From Vitis vinifera (Eukaryota; Streptophyta; Magnoliopsida; Vitales; Vitaceae), in assembly GCF_030704535.1 (NCBI RefSeq), contig NC_081821.1:2619001-2683000 (forward strand): DNA of 64,000 nt. Reading direction: 5' to 3'. Below the pieces are notes generated by a model. That model ran no database searches. It was not told where the DNA came from and was given only the letters and a program-made list of their open reading frames with translations. The position numbers and the translations under genes are program-made. The number at the start of each line of letters is the position of its first letter. Position 1 is the stretch's first letter. Below are positions 1 through 11,496 of this stretch, piece after piece.

Positions 1-130
1 TTATACCTTAAAAATTCCGGGTATTCTTGTTTTGCGATTCTTTGTCCGGATTTTACTTTGCTGATTTTTTTTTTTTTTTTTTGCTGATTTTCCCGGACGG
101 AATTCTCACCTTTTGTTGCTGTTAATGCAG

Positions 131-1904
131 GTCTGGAATTGAGGGGCCACCTTGTGGATTGGGTGGAAAAGGCGTCCTTCGCCTGTGTCTGCAAATTATT
201 CGAGATAGATCCCAAGGAGAGGGCCTACAAGACATTGCTTTCCGCGCGGAATTTGATAGCGGTCGTCCGGGAGTCCCAGGAATACGTTATCAATATTCTC
301 CCCAGGAAACTGGCAAAGGAAGAGATAGTGCCTGGGGAGCATTATACTGTGAAGGAGCTTCCCCTCTATCAGGAAGCTAAAGAGGCTGATGCTGAGAGAC
401 GGCGAAAGCTCCTGGAGGATCGAGATCAGAGGAAAAATGAAGGCACTATCCGGAAGGCTCCCGGACAGAAGCGGGGTCCGGATTCTCCTCCAAAGAAAGC
501 TCCAGCAAAAAGGAGGAAGCTGGTGAAGAAGAATGAGAAGGATGTGAAGGAACCCACTCCTCCCAAGGAGTTTCCTCCTCCGCAAATTACCTATGAGGGG
601 GAGGTAATGATAGAGGAGCCAGTAAACGCTGCTCCGCACTCTATCTCAAGCGGCCCCGGACGCATGTCGGGGTTGAACCATTCGGGCACTTCCTTGGCCG
701 CGGTTGCGCGTCTGGCTAACGTGGCTGAGGAAGCTACATCTATCAATCGTCCGGGCAACCTTAATCCGAATGCTGATGCAGCTGAAACGACCCCGTTGGA
801 GGAAGCGGGGGCAGAAAGCCAAAGTCAGCCTTCCGACGACCCAGATCGCTTGGCCATAGTCCCGGTGAAAGGGCCTCCTTCAAAGAAGCCGCGTTCGACG
901 CGCGATCTACTGTCCGGACTCCCTGGGCGGCTTCAAGAGCGGCAGCAAGAGATTGAAGTTAGCTGCGCTTCTACCCATGACGCTCATCCAGATGGAGGCG
1001 AGGTGGAGGTAGCAACTGAGACTTCAGCCGCCCCGGCAATAATTCCGGCTGAAGGTGCATCCGGACATCTTCGTCCGGACGAAGATGTGGGGGTCCCGAA
1101 TCCGGGACAAGAGTCACCTTCTGTTTCCTCATCTGAGGAGGAACCTGCTGACGACGCAGCTCCTGCTAGCCCTTTCAGCTACGCGGAGTTGGAGGCTAAG
1201 CTTAAAACAGATTACACCCGACTGGAAAGTCGTCAAGCCTTCTGCTAAGATGTTTGATATGATAGAAACGGTATACCGTTGTCTTGTGCTTTTGCTTTTT
1301 GATTCTTTGTTGCGCTGATGTGCTTGTTGTAGTATGATTTATGTCTTTGCTTTTCTTATTTGTGTGTCAGCTGGTGAGGGGCCTCCGCGGCATGGCTCAA
1401 CAACACGATCTTTTTACTCAGCTGCTGCAGACTGCAGACTATATGAGGACCTTCTCCTCTCAGCGCCAAGAGATTGAAAATCAGCTGCGTCTGAGAATGG
1501 AGGAGGCTGAGGCCAATCTATCCACCATGCGACAGGAAAATGAAGCCCTCCGAGTGGAGTTGGCTGAGGCGAAGAGTCGAGAAGAATCAACTGCGGGCCG
1601 CCTATATGAGGCGGAAGGTGAGGCAGCCCGGCTAAGGGATGAAGTGAGTCAACTCCGGACAGAAGTTTGGAATGAAAAGAAACAGAAGGAAGACTTGCAG
1701 CTGCGCCTGGATGTGCAAAAAGAAGAACTTGAACGGGATTTTGCTGTGGAAAGGGAGGAACTTGCAGCGGATTACCAGCAACAAGTGGATGATACGTTTA
1801 TCTTTGGGTATCGCTGCTGCATGAAGAAGAACGGCATCAAGCGAGATACCCCTTCAATTCCTCCGGGTGAAGAAAAGAAACTCCATGAGAAGCCCGCTCC
1901 CTGA
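131..1904 (+). CDS. Antisense additional ORF of the Tat element, partial, spliced
   Basis: This is a retrotransposon-borne gene on the strand opposite to gag-pol. A polypyrimidine tract and acceptor ending ttaatgcag at 130 precede an open frame running to 1247. A second open stretch begins after an acceptor near 1370 and stops at 1904. The first part starts with a WVEKASF block, becomes lysine/arginine rich near KRRKLVKK (possible nuclear localisation signal) and then Pro/Ser/Glu rich. The second part (AQQHDLFTQLLQ onward) is a long, strongly charged coiled coil. No ATG starts the first part; upstream exons lie outside the window. The decayed relative at 42745-43736 shows the missing N-terminal domain, which resembles the putative gypsy-type transposon family (PF04195, from memory). 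Role unknown. The donor of the intron is uncertain. Confidence 0.7.
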
Positions 1905-1997
1905 TAGTTTATTTCTTTTTGCAATTTTTCTGCTGTAATTTTTCCTTCTGTATTTTTGTGGTCCGGAGATCTTTTTGTAATTACACTTATTCATATC

Positions 1998-2003
1998 AAT
2001 AAA
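1998..2003 (+). terminator. Poly(A) signal of the antisense ORF
   Basis: An AATAAA hexamer lies 94 bases after the antisense ORF stop and about 40 bases before the pol stop on the other strand. The two transcripts would therefore overlap at their 3' ends. Confidence 0.5.
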
Positions 2004-2040
2004 AACATATTTCTTTCTCATTTGGACTTGTGTATACTTT

Positions 2041-5000
2041 TTATTGATAGTACTGCTTTAAGTTGGACACATTCCATGGTCTGAGTAACGGAGTGCCATC
2101 TAGCTTTTGTAAATGATAGGCTCCATTTTCGTTTGCTTTAGACACTATGTAGGGTCCTTCCCAATTGGCTTGGAACTTTCCTGCGCCTACTTCAGCAGTA
2201 TTTTCAAAAACTTTTCTAAGTACTAGCGTACCATTTTTGAAGTTTCTGGGCCTGACTTTTCGATTGTAATGCGCTGATGCCCTTTGTTGATAATCTGCCA
2301 TCCGGATGGCCGCGCTTTCTCTGACTTCGTCTGCCTAGTCCAAATTTCTTCCTAGTTCCGTGTTGGCATCTTCTTGTTTTGCTGCATCGGTCCGGATAGT
2401 AGGAAAACCTATTTAAGTGGGAATGACTGCATCCATTCCATATGTGAGGGCGAAAGGAGTGTTTCCTGTTGGTCGTCCGGGTGTGGTTCGATAGGCCCAC
2501 AGGACGCCGGGTAGCTCCTCCACCCACTTCCCTTTGGCTTGCTCAAGCCTTTTTTTTAAGGCATTGATTAGAGTTTTGTTTGTGGCTTCCGCCTGCCCAT
2601 TGCTTTAAGGATAATGCGGCGTGGAGTATGAATTCCGGATGTTCAGTTCCGAACAGAAATTCCTGAATGCAATGCTGTCAAATTGTGGACCATTGTCAGC
2701 TATGATGATTTGGGGAATTCCAAAGCGGCAAACAATGTTCTTCCACACGAATTTGATGACATCTTTATCTTTGATGCTTGCATATGCTTCGGCTTCTACC
2801 CATTTACTGAAGTAATCAGTGGCGACAAGGAGGAATTTCTTCTGGGCAGGTGCTGCTGGGAAAGGTCACACTATGTCCATGCCCCACTGCGCGAAAGGCC
2901 ATGGGCCTGAGACCGATTTCAATGCTGCCGATGACATATGTGGAATGGGAGCGTATCTTTGACATTTATCACATTTTTGGACATATGCTGCCGCGTCTTT
3001 CTTCATTGTTGGCCAATAGTATCCTTGTGAATGAGCTCTATGTGCCAGGGATCGTCCTCCCGTATGATTTCCGCATATTCCTTCATGTAATTCAGCTAGC
3101 ACATACTGGGCCTCTGAATGCCCAAGACAGCGAAGATAAGGCCCTGTGAAGGATCGCTTGTACAGGTACCCCCCAATCAGGGTGAAACGGGAAGCTTGCA
3201 CCCGGATTTTGTGCGCTTGTTTAGGATCTTCGGGTAAGGTGCCTGTCCGGAGATATTTTGCAATATCATGCGTCCATTCTTGATCATTCGCTTGGTTTGC
3301 CTCAACGGTGTTGCAAGTGGAATTTCTTGCGACAGAGGGATTAACTTGTACATGGATAGGCAATAGAATGGCTTCTCTGATGGGGAGGGAAGCAGCTATA
3401 CCGGCCAAGGCGTCAGCGCCCCCATTGTCAGCTCGCTTAATTTTTTCGATTGTCCACTCGGTGAATTGCTGTAAGGTGCTTCTTACTTTGGCCAAGTATC
3501 GCGCCATGCGTGCGTCCTTAGCCTCATATTCTTTCTAGACATGCCTTACCACTAGTTGCGAGTCGCTGTATATCCGGAGTTTGGAGACGGATAGAGCAAG
3601 GGCGAGGTCCAATCCGGACAGGATGGCCTCGTATTCTGCTTCATTGTTAGACGCGGGGAATCCCAGCCGGATGGCTTGCTCCAGATGTTCCCCAGTTGGG
3701 GACTGCAATAAGAGCTCGACTCCAGATCCTGATGAACGTGAGGCTCCATCAACTCGCAGAGTCCACCATTCTTTTTTACTTGATTCTTCATGCTGGCCGG
3801 GTTTTCGGGAATATTCTAGCACGAAGTCAGCCATTACCTGGCCTTTCATGGATAGCCTTGGTTGGAATTCAATTCCAAACTCGCTTAATTCGATGGCCCA
3901 TTGTAGCATTCTCCCGGTTAAATCTGGCTTGTGCAAAATGTTGCGAAGGGGTTGATCAGTCAACACGATCACCGGGTGGGCTTGAAAATAGGGGCGGAGC
4001 TTTTGAGCAGCACTTCGAAGAGCTAAGGTTGTTAGCTCCATTTTTGAATACCTGGTTTCTACATCTACCAATGCTCTGCTGACATAGTAGACAGGTTTCT
4101 GCTCCTTTGGTGAAGGGCAGCGGAATAGAACGGCGCTGATTGCCCATTCTGAGACAGCCAGATACATGTATAGCTTCTCCTTTGGGATGGGGCTGCTCAA
4201 GATGGGTGGATGCATAAGACAACGTTTAATTCTTTCCAAAGCGTTTTGGCAATTGTCCGTCCACCCGTGCGTTCCAGCTTTTCGTATTGCCAAGAAGAAG
4301 GGTCGCAACTCATCAGTGAAGCGGGCTATGAAACGTCCTAACGCCACGAGTTTGCCTGTGAGGCGCTGTAACTCTTTCTTGTTCCTGGGAGGGGGTGTTT
4401 CAATGACTGCCTTGACTTGATCCGGGCTGACTTCTATGCCTCTCTGGCTGACCATAAATCCCAGGAACTTGCCAGCGCTTACTCCAAAGGCGCATTTAGA
4501 AGGATTTAGCTTCATGCCATACCTTCGCAAGAGATGAAAAACTTCTTGTAAGTGAAGATCATGCTGCTCTCGGGTTTTGCTTTTAACCACAATGTCATCA
4601 ATATACACTTCTACCGTGTGGCCTATTAGTGGTTTGAAGATTTTAGTCATTAATCTCTGATAAGTGGCGCTAGCATTTTTGAGTCCGAATGGCATGACTT
4701 TGTAGCAGTAGAGGCCATGTGGTGTTATGAATGCTGTTTTTTCTTCGTCATCCGGGGACATGGGGATTTGATGATATCCGGAGAAGGCATCCAAGAAAGA
4801 GAGCTTCCCTTGCCCGGAAGTGGAATCCACAATCTGATCTATTCGCGGTAAGGGAAAACTGTCTTTTGGACACGCATTGTTGAGATTGGTGTAATCTACA
4901 CAAACTCGCCATTTTCCTTCTTTTTTGGGTACCACGACTACGTTTGCCAACCAATCCGGATAAGAAACTTCTCTGATGAATTCGGCTTTGAGCAATTTGT

Positions 5001-5304
5001 CAATCTCATTCCGGATGATTTTTTGCCTCTCCGGTTGAAAGCGCCTAATCTTCTGCCGGACGGGTCTGGCAGTTGAAAAGACGTTAAGCCTGTGAGATGC
5101 AATGGAGGGATGAATTCCCTTCATGTCAGAATGTGCCCACGCGAAGATGTCATGGTTCTGTCTGAGGATATTTTGCATGCCCTGAGTTTCTTCTTGTGTC
5201 ATGAGGGAACTGATGTTCGTGAAGTGATCGATTTCCTCCGAAATTTGGATTGTTTGTAAGGGATCTGCTGCCGGGGGATCTTTGTCCGCCGGACCCAATA
5301 ATTG
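2041..5304 (-). pseudogene. Tat-like pol: reverse transcriptase, RNase H, integrase (stops)
   Basis: The frame directly follows the gag-protease amber codon. Reverse transcriptase is complete in 5298-3535: CVDYTNLNNACPKDSFPLPR, FLDAFSGYHQ, MPFGLKNASATYQ and the catalytic YIDD are all present. RNase H follows with DGAS, NEAEYEA and DSQL acidic sites, of the type seen in Tat elements. An in-frame TAG at 3535-3537 breaks the chain just after VVRHV, where a CAG-to-TAG change is likely. The integrase (zinc-binding HTGG and CDKCQRY region near 3030-2900, then the catalytic core) has further in-frame stops near 2865, 2605, 2412 and 2336. The C-terminal module (GPYIV, then NLKQYY) ends at 2041. The copy has lost pol function. 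Confidence 0.88.
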
Positions 5305-5310
5305 CTATTG
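5299..5310 (-). promoter_or_regulatory. Gag/pol stop with readthrough context CAA TAG CAA TTA
   Basis: On the minus strand gag-protease ends ...CAC GAC CAA TAG, and pol continues in the same frame with CAA TTA TTG GGT. The sequence CAA UAG CAA UUA equals the leaky amber context known from tobacco mosaic virus (consensus UAG CAR YYA). Gag-protease is open and pol lies in frame 0, so stop suppression rather than frameshifting would make the fusion. Readthrough itself is inferred. Confidence 0.65.
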
Positions 5311-7590
5311 GTCGTGTGCAATGCTGGGTTCAGGGGGAGATGCATCCTCCTGGCTAGTTCCCGCTTCTCGTGCTATTTGATAGCACTGTCGAGCGGCCAA
5401 TTGGCTGTCATACAAGTCAGTTTGCCCTTCGTTGGTGAGGAAACTCACCATTTGATGATATGTGGAAGGGATGGCTTTCATGTAGTGAAGCCATGTGCGT
5501 CCTAAGATGACATTGAAGGGTGATAACTCTTGTACCACCGAGAATTGCACGTTGAGAGTGACTGAGCCAGCTTGGACCGGCAGTATAATGTCTCCTAAGG
5601 ATGTGGTTGATGACCCGTTGAATCCGGATAAGATTCGTCCGGGGTTTTCAAGGCCTGCGAGACTATGTCCCATGCGGCCAACGACTGATGCTTGTACCAG
5701 GTCGGCTGAACTGCCTGGGTCGACTAAGATACGTCTTACATCGAAATCTCCTATTTCTAGGGAGAGGATGAGGGCGTCGCGATGTGGCTGTAGCGTCCGG
5801 GTGGGATCTACTGGTGGAAAAATGATTGTCCCATCTATGGGGTGAGGGCCCTCTCCAGTGAGACCCGGCCGGATGGAATTAATGCGTTCGCGTATTGACG
5901 CGGCTCGCAGCAATTTCTGCCTTTTCCGCCTGGAATCGTATTCCTCGTCAGATGGGCCCCCGTTGATATAGTTTATGACAGCCTTGGGGGCGACTGGGGC
6001 CCTCGGGGCCCCAGAGTTATGATGTTGAGATGCGTCCCTTCCTCTAGTATCTGAGCGGAGGTACTGTTTTAAATGTTCTGCTTTGATGAGTCTTTCAACT
6101 AGATACTGGAGGGACCGACATGTTTCTGTTGTATGACCATGGTCTTTGTGGAAGGCGCATTTCTTGCTGCGGTCTCTCATGGATGGGTCCGTTTCGAGGG
6201 GTCTAGGCCACCTGAAGTCGGACAACCCTTGGATCATTGGGAGAAGTTTTTCGTACGACACGGATAGGGGTGTGATGGGCGGCCTATCCGGACGACTCGG
6301 CCCGTCCTTCTTCCGGTCAACTGGTTTTGGCCGGTCCGGAGGTTTGGCATGTCTGTCCGCGTCATCTCTAGAAGCCCGTCCGACAACCAAAACTTGCTGA
6401 GTGGCTGCACGTACGTCATCTTCGAGCATTGAATATTTGTTAGCACGTCTGAACAAATCGTCCATCGTTGTAGGAGGCTTTTTGGCTAGCGATTCGAAAA
6501 ATGGAGTGCCTGGACAGATGCTTCTCTTGAAGATCTGTAGGACAGCATCCATGCTGCAAGCCTCTATTTGAAGTACGGCTTGGCCAAATCGTTTCACAAA
6601 TTCCCTCAAGGATTCGTTGTCTCTCATTTTTATGTTCTGGAGGGTGCTGATATTCTGCTTGTGTCGAGCAGAGCACAAGTACTGTCCCAAGAAAGCTTCA
6701 GAGAGGTCCCTGAAATTGTCAACAGAGTTAGGAGGTAGGCGATGAAACCATGAAAGGGCCTGCCCTTGAAGGCTGGCGGGAAATACTTTGCATAGCAATG
6801 CATCGTTGCCAATATCGAGCGTCATAAGCTGTCGATAGTGCATGATGTGATCGAAGGGATCGTTGGTCCCATCGTATGTGGAAAACTTTGGTACGAGGAA
6901 TCCCCTTGGGGGCTCGTAATGGGTGATATGAGAGCAAAAGGGCGTGGAGAGCATGTCATCCAGCCTTTTGCTGATGGAGCCAATGGGTGGCTCGTTTGGG
7001 AGGTTTCTCCCAGCTGGTCGTTCCGCTAGGTGTGAGTGAACGTTCCGCATCGCTGGGGTGACCATGGGGTCACGACGCGGAGGTACGTTCTGCACCATGG
7101 GAGCGATCATAGGATCGGGGCGTGGTGCCCGGGTTGTGGCTACTGGTGGCCTTGATCTCCCAGGTTCTTGTGGGCCTAGTCTTGCGCGCATAGAACTTGA
7201 CAACTGTGATTTTCTATCACGTTGTCTCTTTGCTGAAAAATGAGTGGAATCTGAGCTTTCCTCACGGGGAGCTCGAGGCATAGGTGTACGTGGCTCATGG
7301 GGCCTTGCGTTGTATGCTCCTGGGACAGCTCCTGTTGACCCAGGATATATTGATTCTGGCTCTGGCCTTGAGTTTGCCACCTGGCCTCTTGAACGCTGAC
7401 GACGAGGAAGACCTGACGTTGAGGCTTGAATGCGTAACACAGCGTTTTCTTCCCTTAACCTCACCGTCTCCTGGAGGAGAGCTCTTAACTGTTTTTCACT
7501 CGCCAACTGTCTTTTTTCGATGGCCTGACGCCATTCGAGATTATCTTCCTCCCCTCTACCAGATGATCGACTTTGGGAAGGTGTGGCCAT
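5305..7590 (-). CDS. Tat-like Gag-protease polyprotein
   Basis: This 761-residue frame encodes the retrotransposon capsid precursor fused to an aspartic protease. I chose the ATG at 7590-7588 (MATPSQSRSSGRG) because it is the first one after the primer binding site; a longer open frame to 7716 runs into the LTR and has no reason to be translated. The N-terminus has a charged helical segment (QLRALLQETVRLREEN) and an Arg/Pro-rich linker. The retrotransposon gag domain follows (FDHIMHYRQLMTL, LSWFHRLPPNSV, FLGQYLCSARHKQ, ESLREFVKRF). A short zinc-finger-like Cys-His segment reads CAFHKDHGHTTETC. The protease motif ILVDPGSSADLV is a variant of the usual DTGSS. There are no internal stops, unlike pol. 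It ends at an amber codon set in a readthrough context. Confidence 0.85.
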   Translation of the reverse strand: MATPSQSRSSGRGEEDNLEWRQAIEKRQLASEKQLRALLQETVRLREENAVLRIQASTSGLPRRQRSRGQVANSRPEPESIYPGSTGAVPGAYNARPHEPRTPMPRAPREESSDSTHFSAKRQRDRKSQLSSSMRARLGPQEPGRSRPPVATTRAPRPDPMIAPMVQNVPPRRDPMVTPAMRNVHSHLAERPAGRNLPNEPPIGSISKRLDDMLSTPFCSHITHYEPPRGFLVPKFSTYDGTNDPFDHIMHYRQLMTLDIGNDALLCKVFPASLQGQALSWFHRLPPNSVDNFRDLSEAFLGQYLCSARHKQNISTLQNIKMRDNESLREFVKRFGQAVLQIEACSMDAVLQIFKRSICPGTPFFESLAKKPPTTMDDLFRRANKYSMLEDDVRAATQQVLVVGRASRDDADRHAKPPDRPKPVDRKKDGPSRPDRPPITPLSVSYEKLLPMIQGLSDFRWPRPLETDPSMRDRSKKCAFHKDHGHTTETCRSLQYLVERLIKAEHLKQYLRSDTRGRDASQHHNSGAPRAPVAPKAVINYINGGPSDEEYDSRRKRQKLLRAASIRERINSIRPGLTGEGPHPIDGTIIFPPVDPTRTLQPHRDALILSLEIGDFDVRRILVDPGSSADLVQASVVGRMGHSLAGLENPGRILSGFNGSSTTSLGDIILPVQAGSVTLNVQFSVVQELSPFNVILGRTWLHYMKAIPSTYHQMVSFLTNEGQTDLYDSQLAARQCYQIAREAGTSQEDASPPEPSIAHDQ

Positions 7591-7627
7591 CTTTGCTAGT
7601 GACTGAATCAAAATAAAAAGTAAAGTT

Positions 7628-7645
7628 TCCCACAGACGGCGCCAA
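7628..7645 (-). other. Primer binding site of the Tat element
   Basis: TTGGCGCCGTCTGTGGGA on the minus strand directly follows the LTR end ...GCGACAACA. A CpG-decayed version of the same site occurs at 48532-48551 in the second Tat element. Confidence 0.75.
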
Positions 7646-8452
7646 TGTTGTCGCCTCGCATATCCGGTGGTCCACGTTGCTGCTAGATGGATGGACACGC
7701 GATTCTCAACACACAAAGGGTTCTTGATTCAGCGATCATACCTACAAGAAGGCATCCGGACAGGGTGTCCGGACGCACCCTCCGATGGTTTTGTTAGCCA
7801 TGGTGAGAGAGAGGAATATAAATCAGTTGGCCTTTTACTAGGTATTAAAGAGTTACCAGGAGGATCGCTTTCTTCATCGTGCGAAGGCATATATATACAG
7901 CTTCAGGGGTACTGTTCCTCTCATTAATGGTGAGGAGATATTTTATGTTGTGATGATGACAATAGGTGTCAGTAGGAGCATTATCACCCTACGAACGACT
8001 GTCAGAAACCATGGTAGGTGATGCGGTTGTCAGAGATCGTGGGAAGGTGATCATGTAGAATGATCGTGGGAAGTGACTTGTTATCACTTCATCTTGTCTT
8101 CTCACTCTGCAGGTGACAAGATGTGGGCCATGGCTGCTTGTTGTGATTGCGTGTAAGACTTGCTTTACTTTAATTGACCATCCAGACAATTTATATCCGG
8201 ATGGCTCATGCCGATTATCCGGATGTGTTGTGGAGACTATCCGGATGTCTACGCTCTGCCAGCGTCGTTTGCTCTTCCTTGAATAGGAGAAGCTGAAACG
8301 TCGTTTGCCTTTCCTTGAGGTGGTCCGGATAGGATGACTGCACCATGCATATCCTTAGGGGAATCCGGATGGTGATGGTCCGGCTGATAACACGTGCCAC
8401 GCGTCACCATGAGCTGCGTGCCACGTGTTTCCCAAGGGGAGGGGTCCCTACA
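7646..8452 (-). repeat. 5' LTR of the Tat element (807 bp)
   Basis: On the minus strand the LTR begins TGTAGGGACCCCTCC at 8452 and ends GCGACAACA at 7646, one base before the primer binding site. The termini are the expected TG and CA. It carries many copies of ATCCGGA/TCCGGAT, also common in the body of the element. The partner LTR lies outside the window, so insertion age cannot be estimated. Confidence 0.85.
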
Positions 8453-11410
8453 AAAGGTACTTTTGACATTAAAAATCATTTTTTTGCAATAAATACTTAT
8501 TATTTAATTACTTAAATTGACTTTAAGTTTAATTATACTAAATATATTAACTTAAAATTTATTACTTAATTTTTATTTTAAATATTAAGGTTATTTGATT
8601 AAAAAAATAACTTAAAATGTATTCTTAATCATCAAATTGACATATTTATTCTCATAAATTATAATTAGAGCAACAAAATCAAGTAACAATGGAGGTCATG
8701 GAGTAATAAAAAAAAAAAATTATAGAGGTAATTGTATGACTTTAGGTGCTATCAACTCTTTTAAAAGTAATTACTGATAGAAAATGTGTATACCCTATCC
8801 CAGTGTATAAGGGAAGTTGATGGATATGGTTAACCTTTCGATTTGTCAATAGTAACTAAAGTAAATGATGAGAAAAAAGTAAAATAAAAATGTAAATTTA
8901 AAAATAAATTATTATTATTTATTTATTACTTAAAATTATTTTTTATTTTAAATTATATGGTTAAATTATTTTATTAAATTAATTATTTAAATTAAATTAT
9001 TAAATCACTTTAAGTTTTTAAATTGGTTTTACAGATGACTCAATTTCTATAAAAAATATTAATTCCGAAAACATAAATATACTACCACTGAAATTAAATA
9101 ATTAGAGCTTGGGACCAGTACGAGGTGCATTGCATGTGAGTGTGGGGATTACTTTCTGAAATCACGGAGTTGGTTTCAGAAAAAGCCAAATTCAAATAAG
9201 ACAATGGCCGTTTTGTCTGTCTTCGTTAATTAGCGGGTTGATTTGCTTTGTTCCCATGCTTAAATTGTGAATTAAAAAAGGAGAATCCATCATCAATTTT
9301 AGTTTATTTCCGTGTCGGCAATCGGCATCATGCTATATAAACCAAGGCCATTTCTGGTATTAAACATTAGGCCTGAACAGTTGTCTTGATTTTTAAAAGA
9401 TTGTTAATAGGATATTGATATACTAATAATAAAACATAATAAAAAAAAAAAAATAAGAGTGTGTTTGATAATAATTTTAAAAAACGTTTTAATTTTTTTA
9501 TATTAAAAAAATAAAAAATTTTAAATTTTAAAATGTTAAAAAGGTTGAAAGAAAAAAATAAATAAATTATTAATAAAAACATTTTTTCTTATTTTTTTCT
9601 CGTTTTTTCTAAGAAAAATGAGAATTTTCCTCTCCTTTCCCTTGGTATTTTACTTTGTCACATTTTTTTGTTATGATATCTAAAAATAAGAAAATTATTT
9701 CCCTAAATATCTTTCGTTTAGTATTTTATTTTATTAAATTTTTTCTTTTCTTATCTTAAACATAATTTAGATAATTTTATTATATTTTAATTATAATTTC
9801 CAATCACCCATGTTGGATAGTTGTTGAGTAAGGGAATTAGTTCAAAAAGAAAAGATTTAAATCTATATTTGGTTGTCATAAATTACTAAGAAAATAAAAC
9901 AATAAAAAAAAAATAAGAAAAATAATATATATTTTATTTTCTTCATTTATCTTCTTTTTTTCTCTATTTTCTATGTCTTGTATTTTTTTAGAAGCCTAAA
10001 ATTTTATTTAATAGAATAAATCATGGGGTAAGTTTGGTTGAAGGTAGAAAGAAAAGGTAAAAAAATAAATAAAGGAAAAAAAATTAAAATTAATAAATTA
10101 TTTGTATTTACTATTTCAAACTCATTTTAATTTTTTAATATAAAAATTAAATAATTAAAAATATATAAGTTTTAAACTAGTTTGAATCATATTTAATATT
10201 TTTTTATAAAGAAAATCAAATATAAAAAAGTTATTTTTCTAATAATTTCTTTTTGTCTTCCATGTAACTGTATCCTTCAATGTCACAAAGCGGCAGGAGA
10301 GCTCAGTGTCACGGATTTAGGTATTCTCTAACCTCATATGGGAGCGGGTTGTGACACAAGGCACTTCAATTATGGAGATATGTGTATTGAGATTTTATAA
10401 TTTGTGGGAGTGAGTAGTGAGGGCAGAAGATAGTAGTGCCAAAAATTTGATACCAGAACTTTGGATCAAGTGCCAAGCTTCACGTGCCCCTGCCCACCAC
10501 GATCCCGATCTCTTAAGATTCTCCTCCTTTTGGCCCTTCCTTTTTCACGCCTTTCTCCCCACCTATGCACCTGCCATGATCCTCTCCATCCACCTTTTTT
10601 TTACGTGTCTAACACCATTTTTAATAATTCTAATATTTAAATAATAAAAAATTTTAAATGTTAAAAATATTACAAATATTTTTGAAAATCATTATCAAAT
10701 AAATTATATTTAGATTACATATCAAAATGAGAAGCAAACATATCACGAGAGCCAAACACGTGACCTCTCGTGATATCATATTAAATTATCAATTTTTTTA
10801 AAAATTAAGTTTATAAAATAAATAAATATAAAGTATATAATATAATAAGACTATTTTTTTATTTATTATTTGATCATTTTATATTAGATGATATTTTTAA
10901 TATGGTAGTAAAAACTTTGTTAGTATCGTAGAAAAAAATCCAATTAAGAATATTGCAGTTTTACTGTGATTGTCAAATTATTAATATAATTTCAAGATAA
11001 TAAATAATATTATAATGTTGTTTGATTAATTTGATCAAATTCTACATCTTTTACGATGTTAGAAATAGTGAAACTTGAACATAAAATGAAACTTTTAACT
11101 TAATACATATAGGTTATGTGTGATTCCTGAAAAATATTAAGACAATGCAAATGGAGGACAATACATGAAATATAATCTTTATTTTTTTTTAACAAAATAT
11201 TATTTTAATAATTTTTAAAATTCTTTTATCGTCTAAAACAAATTTTAGGTAAAAAAAAAATATCGGATAAAACGTTAAAATAGGATTACACGTGTAATTT
11301 TTAATATTATTTTCTCAGATATTTCCAAAAGAAATAGGTAAAACTGGTAATGGAAATAACATGTACAGCGGCGAAAGAAGAGTTCAAACGGAGTGAATCA
11401 GCCGACACCC
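8453..11410. other. AT-rich intergenic DNA and PEAMT upstream region
   Basis: No supportable gene. The stretch is strongly AT-rich with many stops in all frames. It holds a copy of a small dispersed AT-rich element at about 10025-10262 and homopolymer A/T runs. The last few hundred bases are the probable PEAMT promoter. Confidence 0.6.
10025..10262 (+). repeat. AT-rich MITE-like repeat, family M copy 1
   Basis: Starts around gtttggttgaagg and contains the shared core ending in aaattatttgtatttactatttc, followed by tataaaaattaaataattaa. The same order recurs at 27165-27475 and 38020-38330, and inverted at about 36490-36677. The ends are approximate. Confidence 0.5.
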
Positions 11411-11416
11411 TCGGGC

Positions 11417-11424
11417 CTATAAAT
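11417..11424 (+). promoter_or_regulatory. TATA box of PEAMT
   Basis: CTATAAAT lies 80 bases before the upstream ORF and about 237 bases before the main ATG, a normal position for a leader that holds an upstream ORF. Confidence 0.55.
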
Positions 11425-11496
11425 TCATAACAGAATGGGGATACGAACCAGAGAGAAAGAGAGACAGGAGAGGCAGAGGGTGACAAAGAGGTGGTG

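Larger units (their letters stand above)
1..8452 (-). mobile_element. Ty3/gypsy LTR retrotransposon, Tat-like, partial (3' LTR outside window)
   Basis: Read on the minus strand, the order is 5' LTR (8452-7646), primer binding site, gag-protease (7590-5305), an amber codon, then RT, RNase H and integrase down to 2041. An ORF on the opposite strand (131-1904) follows. The left LTR is not in the window. Gag-protease is intact, but pol carries at least five in-frame stops, so the copy cannot make its own polymerase. The antisense ORF behind pol, the primer site beginning TTGGCGCCGTCTGTGGGA and the RNase H type fit the plant Tat lineage, where such additional ORFs are known. The five bases right of the LTR are aaagg; the matching target duplication cannot be checked. 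Confidence 0.9.

Noticed and set aside
9367..9582. Minus-strand frame rich in Phe, Leu and Tyr
   Set aside because: Driven by T-rich sequence in an AT-rich region; no start context or homology.
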